Shown piece after piece: positions 63,919-64,000 of a stretch of DNA of 64,000 bases (position 1 is the stretch's first letter; every line of letters begins with the position of its first letter). The notes beneath the pieces were generated by a model that saw only the letters and a list, made by a program, of their open reading frames with translations, did no database searches and had not been told where the DNA came from. A program made the translations under genes and the position numbers. Source of the stretch: Leptospira sp. WS92.C1 (GTDB taxonomy: Bacteria; Spirochaetota; Leptospiria; Leptospirales; Leptospiraceae); NCBI RefSeq assembly GCF_040833975.1, contig NZ_CP162130.1:1512001-1576000 (forward strand), in the 5' to 3' direction.

Positions 63919-64000
63919 TTACGAAACTACTGATCGCAAACCGGGGGGAGATCGCTGTCCGCGTTATACGCACTTGTAAAAAACTAGGAATCAAAACCGT
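63915..64000 (+). CDS. Biotin carboxylase / acyl-CoA carboxylase alpha subunit, 5' end
   Basis: Only 28 codons are present. From the TTG the protein reads [20 protein letters not shown] followed by [22 protein letters not shown] is the invariant N-terminus of biotin carboxylases (AccC, PccA, MccA, pyruvate carboxylase). Which of these cannot be decided inside the window. Translation is coupled to the acyltransferase gene by the TTGA overlap. Confidence 0.88.
   Translation, partial: MITKLLIANRGEIAVRVIRTCKKLGIKT

Overview
The window looks like a chromosome segment of a Leptospira species, probably of the pathogenic clade. The basis is the moderately AT-rich coding style, spirochaete-type lipoproteins (lipoboxes LLQC, LGSC, VGC), several beta-barrel and lipoprotein families that resemble Leptospira proteins, a homodimeric glycyl-tRNA synthetase, and many decayed genes and IS remnants. 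This assignment comes from recognising families, not from a database search.

Layout. 1-6.6 kb: the 5' part of an outer-membrane porin gene, the relic of a 7TM/SpoIIE-type signalling phosphatase, a tiny conserved protein, a GT-C-like membrane protein coupled to a DUF445 protein, and a pirin. 6.7-9.7 kb: IS66 and IS3 relics around a trypsin-like lipoprotein. 9.7-13.1 kb: a DegP-like protease without signal peptide, an Rrf2 repressor with a visible promoter/operator, a membrane adenylate cyclase and an ABM-fold monooxygenase. 13.2-20.3 kb is an accessory island: an intact IS256 element inside a small ORF (8-bp target duplication), an integron attC-like motif, an orphan secreted protein, a second IS256 end, the immunity genes Imm11 and DUF2247, an intact IS481 element (7-bp target duplication) and further orphan ORFs. 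20.3-37.6 kb: a second GT-C-like protein, an amidohydrolase, a MlaC/RND/lipoprotein operon resembling HpnM/HpnN, a DUF2064-type transferase, secreted proteins, acetyltransferases, a sterol-desaturase-family enzyme, a saccharopine-dehydrogenase-like reductase and an Omp85-type barrel.

38.1-47.3 kb is the most interesting functional unit: five tightly packed + strand genes encoding two circularly permuted ATP-grasp proteins (one fused to alpha-E), a stand-alone alpha-E protein and two transglutaminase-fold proteins (one fused to DUF2126). This is a predicted peptide- or amide-forming system with no established function. 47.4-64 kb: a GNAT, small membrane proteins, DUF4180, glyQS, a coupled cluster (membrane protein with TonB-like C-terminus, PrsW, PrmA, PfkB kinase), a relic of an M23 peptidase, a coupled minus-strand operon (DUF2225, truA, OMP, lipoprotein), a secreted helical protein, a PlsC-type acyltransferase and the start of a biotin carboxylase.

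Most notable sequence-level observations: an ~85-bp dispersed repeat lies in frame inside two unrelated genes (20.4 and 49.5 kb) in opposite orientations. truA has no ATG/GTG/TTG start and appears to begin at an ATA that overlaps the upstream stop. A membrane protein gene appears to start at CTG. Removing the IS256 element restores a 95-codon ORF whose ATG lies 7 bp after an attC-like core.
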